Shown one piece after another: positions 58,386 through 64,000 of a stretch of 64,000 nt of DNA. A program made the position numbers and the translations under genes. Each line of letters opens with the position of its first letter. Position 1 is the first letter of the stretch. This DNA comes from Exophiala sp. HKRS030 (lineage: Eukaryota; Ascomycota; Eurotiomycetes; Chaetothyriales; Herpotrichiellaceae): NCBI GenBank assembly GCA_023897205.1, contig JAHWDD010000005.1, positions 4,092,001 through 4,156,000 on the forward strand. Reading direction: 5' to 3'. The notes below the pieces were generated by a model. The model did no database searches. It was not told where the DNA came from and worked only from the letters and a program-made list of their open reading frames with translations.

Positions 58386-60553
58386 TTATTTGCCACCTTC
58401 GACCCTGAGACATTGCAGTCTAGCTTCAGTTTCAATAACATCCAACGCCTGCCTGACCTCTAATACCTTGCGAACATCATTTAGCCAGTCTCTACTCAGG
58501 ACCTTGGCCCAGCCGTTCAAGCTGTTCATCTCACGTGCGGCGGAGTCGAGATCTCCTTCTTCCAGAAGGGTCTCAGTACGAGTAAGAATGCTCTCAACAT
58601 CCGATCCTGTTGGTTGACCGTGTTTCTTGAAAAGAACCTTGCTGAGAACGAAAGAGGCAGCGTGGGATGCAACTCCTGCGTCTTCGGGTAGAAGGCTGGC
58701 TTTCCGGACTTCAGAGGCAACACGACGGAAGCGGTCAATCAGTTGAGGTTGTGAGGGTATCCCCTTCTGGTAAGCTGCTGGATTGATGGAGGCAACAGCT
58801 GCATCTACGACAGCATCGCCATCGGCAACAAGTTTAAGAGCTGCCATTTCACGAACAAAGGCGCGGGGTTTAGCGTCTGAGGCGGCAGATCGGGCAAGCG
58901 CGGATCGGACGGCGTCGACAGCAACTTGAAGTTTTTGAGTCGCCAGGTTGGTATCAATAACTCCGTTCCAGTTTGAGGTCAACTCTGTTAGGGAGTCAAC
59001 GTCGGTGCTGAGCGCGGACAGTTGAGAAAGGCGGCCGTCACGTTCAGATTCCACAAGGTCTTTGATTTGAGCAACAAAGTTGCGCTTCAATTCGATGGCT
59101 TGTTCTGACAATTCGTTCTTGAGGCGCTGTTCAACGATCTGTGTGCTGCGTTCAACTTCGGTCTTGAGTTTCTCATCGTAGATCTGAGTCAGGCGAGCAC
59201 GCTCCGCCTCGAACTCTTCACGGTAGCGGGCATCGTCCTCAGCCTGAGCAGTTTCGATGCGTTTCAACAACTGTTTGGCGCCAGCGTCAAATTCCTCATG
59301 GGCCTGTGCCACGCGCTCTTCAGCAGCCTTGCGTTCTGCATCACGGATGCTAAGGATGTGTTGAGCCACAGTTGAAAGGGACTCCTTGGCTTTGGTGATT
59401 GGGGCTGAATACTTGTTGGCTGCGTCAGGGGAGTCTGCATTAACCACGGTAATCAGATCATTGACGATCTTGACAAGTTCTTGCACAACTGGTTCTTCAG
59501 CATTAGGAACACTGAGAGCAGACAAAGCCGTGACAGGCGCGATGGCAGGTGGTCGTGGATCTGACTTGGGGCTTGGGGTCGCTGGGCTGGGAGGTGTTGA
59601 CGTGGCATCAGTCGCTGCAGCTGGGGTGGCGGATTTTGCTTCAGTACCCAAGTTGGCAGGTTTGGTGTCACCGTCTTTCTTTACTGCTTGAACCGCAGCC
59701 GATTTATCAGCACCACTTGAAGCCTTAGGGTCCTGCTGGGCAAAGCCAGCATCTTTCTTGGTAGACTGGGGATTGTTCGCTTCCACAGCACTGTTGTGTT
59801 TACCCTTTTGCGTCAAGTCACTGCCTTTCTTGTCATCCTCAGCGACTCTCCACGAAAGACCTGACCGAGATGGAATGGTAACTCTTTTCTCATCAGGTCG
59901 CTCGGCTCTCGGTAGCTTGGCGACATTGTGTCTAGCATTGGGGAAGCGTTTCTTGAATGATCTCTCTTCGAAATACAAAACTGCATCTTCACCAAATGGT
60001 ACATATTCGGTGAAGAAGTCATGAAAGTTATCACTCCGCAAAGCATAGAAAACGGCTCCTCCATAACCCAGCGCACTCAGCAATGCAAGATAGAAAAGTA
60101 ATTTTAAGCGTCTGAGGCGTCTCGGCGCAGGAGGGGCGGCCTTGGGTGGTGGTGGAGGAGGTTCCGAAGCTGGCGGAGGCGGGCTCACTGTTGCAGGTGT
60201 TGTTGGAGGCGCCGATTGAACTTGAGCTGGAGAGGGTGGGATTTTCGGGACATTCTCCGGAGGGATGGTTGATGCTGAAGCAGGTGTTGCGGGTGTGGGA
60301 GCGGGAGCACCAGGGCCACCAGGTCCGAGAGGAATTTGAGTCTTGACAGCAGCCGGAGAGCTTGAAAATGATGGATCAGAGCTCAGGAGTGAGTCCTTTC
60401 GTTCAGCAAAAGTGCGACGCTATGGAATTATTAGTCGTGTGAGAGTTGTGTTGAGGAGTCGAATTTTAATACCTGAGCTTGAGCAAGCATCTGTCGGCGC
60501 ACGCCGGCGGACATTGGACGAGCGAGTCGCAGCATGGTAGACTGCGCTGCCAT
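58386..60553 (-). CDS. mic60: MICOS complex subunit Mic60 (mitofilin)
   Basis: Exon 1 is 60553-60473, the intron 60472-60420 (gtatta...ccatag) and exon 2 60419-58386, giving 704 residues. The N-terminus MLRLARPMSAGVRRQM is an Arg-rich presequence (ATG 60535 is an equally possible start). A Pro/Ala-rich linker follows, then one membrane helix (~residues 133-153; LLFYLALLSALGYGGAVFY) and FFTEYVPFGEDAVLYFEE, typical just after the Mic60 membrane segment. A coiled-coil spans ~360-500 (KLKTEVERSTQIVEQRL, LSEQAIELKRNF). The C-terminal mitofilin signature region includes ALARSAASDAKPR, RRVASEVRKASLLPEDAGVASHA and LNGWAKVLSRDWLNDVRKVLE. It scaffolds crista junctions in the mitochondrial inner membrane. 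Complete and intact. Confidence 0.95.
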
Positions 60554-61022
60554 GAATGGCAGGTCACGAAGGAGTGGATGAGACCTTTGATGGAGGTTGG
60601 TGAGCTGTGTTAACAGGCATAAGAAAGTCCACGAGCTTGTGATTTCATAAAGCTTCAATGCGCTGGATGAATGAGGAAAGAATCGGAGCTGCTATAGTAG
60701 ATCACGTGATCTGCAACTCGAGATTTACCTTGAAGTCAAAAAGCGGCATGGGTCTGAGGATATCGGACCGTTGACTAATTCAGACAACCAGTATACCTGT
60801 CCATGGCACGAAGCAATAGGGATTTTGGGTTTGCAATTGCAAGGGTTGGCTAACAGAGTGTTCGAAGATTTGTCTCCAACCTGAACACTCGGAGTGGTAT
60901 TGGGCATGATTGCTCATCTGTACGCCGTGAGATCAATCTGGAATACCTTGATCCACCAGGAGCCCGTCCAGGATCATCTCAATATGTTCAACTTCGCATT
61001 GATGCTATTTCTACTGTGGTTT
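60554..61022. other. MIC60 promoter region
   Basis: Short spacer holding the MIC60 promoter and leader. A CACGTG lies within GATCACGTGATC at ~60701-60712, a 12-base perfect palindrome about 150 bases before the MIC60 start. A short uORF ATG lies near 60645. Confidence 0.45.
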
Positions 61023-61734
61023 TCATGAACCCGTACTATGCGTACTACTAACGTGGGGGACAGGTGCTGCGTCAGCTGCCTCGTTCAGAACTTTATGCCG
61101 ATCGATCTTCTTTGGTAGCACGGCGCGCCCGCTCTTCCTCTTCACAGTATCCATACTCGCAACGTCCATTTTCGACAGATCTCGCCATGGACCCGCGTCC
61201 CCTTAGCCTTTAATTCGGCCAACTGCGAGTTCTCAATTTCAGTCAATTGGTCCCCTCGAGAGACGATCGAAGTCAGGGTTCTGAGTCTGTCGTTTCTTGT
61301 GGCACAATCCATATCTTCAACCTTGACAAAATTGAGGTCTCGAATGAGTTGTTGTTCTTCGGCTGGCAGACTTAATTGAGACAGTGAAGCAGGAGATCTC
61401 CTTGAGCCGTACGCTCATCGACGCCAACTTCCTTCGAGGACGTCGGAGAAGTTATTGGCTGGTGCCTATCATGAGGTCTAAGACCGAGGAGACTGGAAGT
61501 TTTAGTCTCTGTTTCAGATTCAATAGCTTTCGCCTTGACACTCTTTATTGGCGCCTTCAAAGTCGATCCTGTCCGCGGGATATTATCTGCTAGAAGTTCC
61601 CTTGCTTCGATTTGGAGGGGACTTCTGTTCCCTCCTCTCTTGGGCATCCATCGTCCTTCCTTCTCGCCGCCAGCCTCTTCAAGCACGGATGTCGAATTTA
61701 GAGTAAATGACAGCCCAACAGCTGGATTGGCCAT
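61023..61734 (-). CDS. Unrecognised small protein (two frame breaks)
   Basis: The ATG at 61734 (MANPAVGLSFTLNSTSV) opens a frame that stops at 61372. The adjacent frame then carries SPASLSQLSLPAEEQQLIRDL, DRLRTLTSIVSRGDQLTEIE and KAKGTRVHGEICRK, and a third frame ends MDVASMDTVKRKSGRAVLPKKID...STHSTGS with the stop at 61023. One extra base near 61395 (GG on the minus strand) and one in the A4 at 61169-61172 give a single 237-residue frame. The basic, lysine-rich C-terminus (KRKSGRAVLPKK) could be a nuclear signal. The frame is open a few codons upstream of 61734 (QVQIS), so the start is provisional. No family recognised. Confidence 0.55.
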
Positions 61735-62151
61735 CGAGATTTGAACCTGATATCGTTGAATTGCCCGAGCCCTTGCAGATTTGTTCCTTCCTTAACCAAG
61801 AATGGTGTAGCTTCGCTCCTGTTGAGGCATGTCTGAAAACACATCACCATAGGGTACGACCCCTGCAGAGGCCATGCCGTGGGAATGGAGCCTATTGCGG
61901 GCGCACGATCGCTAGGTATCTATGTGTAAACGGCGTGCGCTAGTTTTCCGAAAGTGTGCAGTGAATCCTGTAGCGAGTATGATGAGATTGATTAATGCCT
62001 TGGTGTAAACAACACGACAGGCATTTCATGGGCTAAGCACTGCTGATCACCTGTGCATTGCGTGAGGTGGCTTTGTACTCCGTCCCTGAAGGCGCCAAGA
62101 ATCGCTTCCCACCCAAAAAACGACAAAAATATAATGTGATACAGGCTGCAC
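61735..62151. other. Intergenic region
   Basis: Upstream of the small minus-strand gene and 3' of the tRNA gene. Nothing else recognised. Confidence 0.4.
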
Positions 62152-62158
62152 AAAAAAA
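62152..62158 (-). terminator. Pol III oligo-T terminator
   Basis: Seven T residues on the minus strand, 7 bases after the tRNA 3' end, as expected for RNA polymerase III termination. Confidence 0.75.
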
Positions 62159-62165
62159 GTTGATA

Positions 62166-62316
62166 CGACACCTGCAGGATTCGAACCTGCGCTCTGAAGG
62201 GAAAGTTAGCTTTGTCTCTATCAGGAGTATCTGGAATCTGCTTACCCCGAAGGAACTACCTGGCATACAGGGAACTGCATAGCAGGGTAGCGCGATAACC
62301 ACTCCGCCAAAGTGCC
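62166..62316 (-). tRNA. tRNA-Ser(GCU), intron-containing, with an oversized variable region
   Basis: Read on the minus strand: acceptor GGCACTT pairs with AGGTGTC, with discriminator G. The D-stem is GCG/CGC, with box A TGGCGGAGTGG. The anticodon arm is CTACC/GGTAG around CTGCTA, anticodon GCT. An intron of ~18 bases follows position 37. The T-arm is GCAGG-TTCGAAT-CCTGC, with box B GGTTCGAATCC. All these are sound, and an oligo-T terminator follows. However, ~65 bases lie between the anticodon stem and the T-stem, where a serine tRNA has about 14-20. The gene is thus ~48 bases too long. It may be a tRNA with a second insertion, or a disrupted copy. Amino-acid identity rests on anticodon, long variable arm and discriminator G. 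Confidence 0.65.
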
Positions 62317-64000
62317 CATCGAAGTCTCCTAGGACGCCCGTGAAGACACCGAGTTATTTGAGGAAATTTTGACTAATAAAAAATATAAATATCCATTTTT
62401 GTATTTTGGATCTTGGCTGGATGAGCTCCAGTTATTCGGTGGGTGAAGCCAGGCAATGTGCAACTTTTGAACGTGAAGCCATTCTATTCCATTGCAGTAA
62501 CATAACATTTCATTCTGGACAATGGTGTTAGGGACGCTGGCCTGGTAGAATTACCTCCTTGCGTAAGGACTGGCATATAGTTTGTGACGACCATGATTCT
62601 ACTTGTGACAAAAGATCTTGTCGCTATATCGTCTTTAAGCACAGAAGGGTCATCCCAGTAATACTTGTATCGATGATCGATGGTGTCGTCTTTACGGACA
62701 GTAAAGTCATCTACCAGCTCGCCACCGGTGAATAACAACGGTAAATGATATCTCAAAGGGCAACCTCAGAATCATGCTCAAGCATTCAATGCAGGCAACT
62801 CGGGTGCGTTCCGCAGAAGTCTCGCGGGCGGCTCGAACATGGGCTTTGCCGCTTGGATGTAATACGAGAAATCATTCCCCCAAACTTGGGCGGCGCGCCA
62901 GTCGATTGCGAACATTCTGGATATCACCTGTCTTTCAACATCATCTTTCTGAGCATCATGTCTTCAGAGCACGTTTTTCTGTCTCACTATGAAACTCTAT
63001 AGGAAAGCCAGCGATCACTCATATACATCACTAAGAAAAGATGATCGTGGCTTGGCAGACAACGGCGATGTCTTGCACTCCTTCCTGAGCCGTGGACCAG
63101 GCGAGGCGCACCTTCCTATCCTGGAATATGGGCGAAGGCTGAAGCGGGAAATCTGGGGAGGCCTGGGCAGGCCTGGGCAGGCGCCGACAAATAAAGGTAG
63201 GCAGGAAAGAAACGTCTTCCGAGGGATGGATGACTGCCAAAATGGGAACTTCCCAGTGCCAGCGGGCGTGACCTCCTGTTTCTAGACTGTTGTGGCCACC
63301 GCTGCCTTCAAGGAGGGATTACATCCGGCTAAAAACTGGGTGGATCTCCAGCTGACCTATGCTGAGAGTATGACCGGCATCATGCTGGACGAGGTGAGCA
63401 AGAAATAGCATCTAGTGCACTGGCGAGGTATCAACAGGTATAGACTTCCCACGAGGCTGCGGATGCAAGCCGCTCCCTAGTATGAGAGGTTTCGGTACTG
63501 ATGTTGGTACCATGCGGTCATACCGATCACTTGGATCTTTGGGAGGACGCACTTTACAAAGCCAAGGCATCCAGTCATCGACGCAAACGCCAGCGGATAT
63601 CAAACCTAAGGTCGACAGCCGGCGCGGTGCTCAGACTAAGGCAAGGGTATGGTTTTACAGTCACATCTTTCTATTCAAACTCATACCGTTGATCTAGAAC
63701 TCCCGCCCACCCTTTCAGATTTGTCGCGAATACCGTTCGTTTTTCTTTCTTTGCGACTAGGGAGATTGCTCTCTTTCCCAGGCCATAATACGGCGTGAAT
63801 GGAGGCAATTAAGAATTATAAGAGTAGAGAACATCGGGGCAGAACGAGGCAGTATAACTACGCCTCATGGGCGGGGATGGTGCTCTTGTACCCATGGGCG
63901 TATTCGCTGAGGCGCAAGCCAATTCTGGTCTTCGCAAAAGGTTAGCGCACGGGCTTGCAAGGAGATTGACTGATACAGCTTCGGATCTTAGGTTCCTAAA
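62317..64000. other. Region with coding-like fragments but no firm gene
   Basis: Protein-like stretches occur on both strands but do not assemble cleanly. On the minus strand at ~62.5-62.76 kb are DDTIDHRYKYYWDDPSVL and SRIMVVTNYMPVLTQGG, with a possible donor gtaatt. At ~62.8-63.0 kb is RMFAIDWRAAQVWGNDFSYY. On the plus strand at ~63.29-63.41 kb is ATAAFKEGLHPAKNWVDLQL and MTGIMLDE, followed by a gtgagc donor and preceded by tttctag. I did not annotate genes because the frames change repeatedly. A short direct repeat (GGCCTGGGCA twice) lies at ~63161-63182. Confidence 0.4.

Overview
The window is nuclear DNA of a filamentous ascomycete (Pezizomycotina). The evidence is short 44-190 nt introns with GTRNGY donors and CAG/TAG acceptors, pyrimidine-rich leaders, fungal-type LYS9, GCN20, MIC60, SWC3 and HPR1 genes, and kilobase-long gene-free spacers rich in microsatellites. 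I cannot name the genus from sequence alone. Most genes are single-copy housekeeping genes. There is no sign of a secondary-metabolite cluster, an intact transposon or a CRISPR array.

Layout: a truncated Aquarius/Cwf11 gene (-) lies head-to-head with the THO subunit gene HPR1 (+), both in mRNA processing. A gene-poor stretch (3.1-8.3 kb) precedes a C2H2 zinc-finger gene with a long leader. Next come an unrecognised six-exon gene (11.3-12.6 kb) and a four-exon Pho84-type transporter (14.1-16.0 kb). Two related dynamin-superfamily GTPase genes (17.9-20.4 kb +, 22.5-25.1 kb -) converge tail-to-tail. GCN20 follows (25.5-27.9 kb -), then a 6.6 kb spacer, an uncharacterised Ser-rich protein (34.5-37.4 kb), a complex I ESSS-type subunit (38.4-39.0 kb), ten-exon LYS9 (41.2-43.2 kb -), a raffinose-synthase/Sip1-like GH36 gene (44.2-47.3 kb -), and SWC3 (-) divergent from an ABHD-type hydrolase (+) (48.9-52.5 kb). 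The last part holds a 1324-residue protein with a hydrophobic C-terminus (53.2-57.2 kb), MIC60 (58.4-60.6 kb -), an unrecognised small protein (61.0-61.7 kb -) and an odd, long tRNA-Ser(GCU) gene (62.2-62.3 kb -).

Two points matter for any reader. First, at least six genes are broken by apparent one-base deletions, mostly in short homopolymers. Adding one base at each site gives one natural, length-consistent protein, so I read these as likely assembly errors rather than decay, although decay is not excluded. Second, the most unusual biology is the convergent pair of large GTPases with non-canonical G4 motifs, followed by the tRNA-Ser with about 48 extra bases in its variable arm, the micro-exons and GC-AG intron of LYS9, and a four-codon uORF whose stop abuts the start codon of the 1324-residue gene.

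Several genes carry only a family-level assignment. Four (11.3, 34.5, 53.2 and 61.0 kb) are real by coding structure but not recognised.
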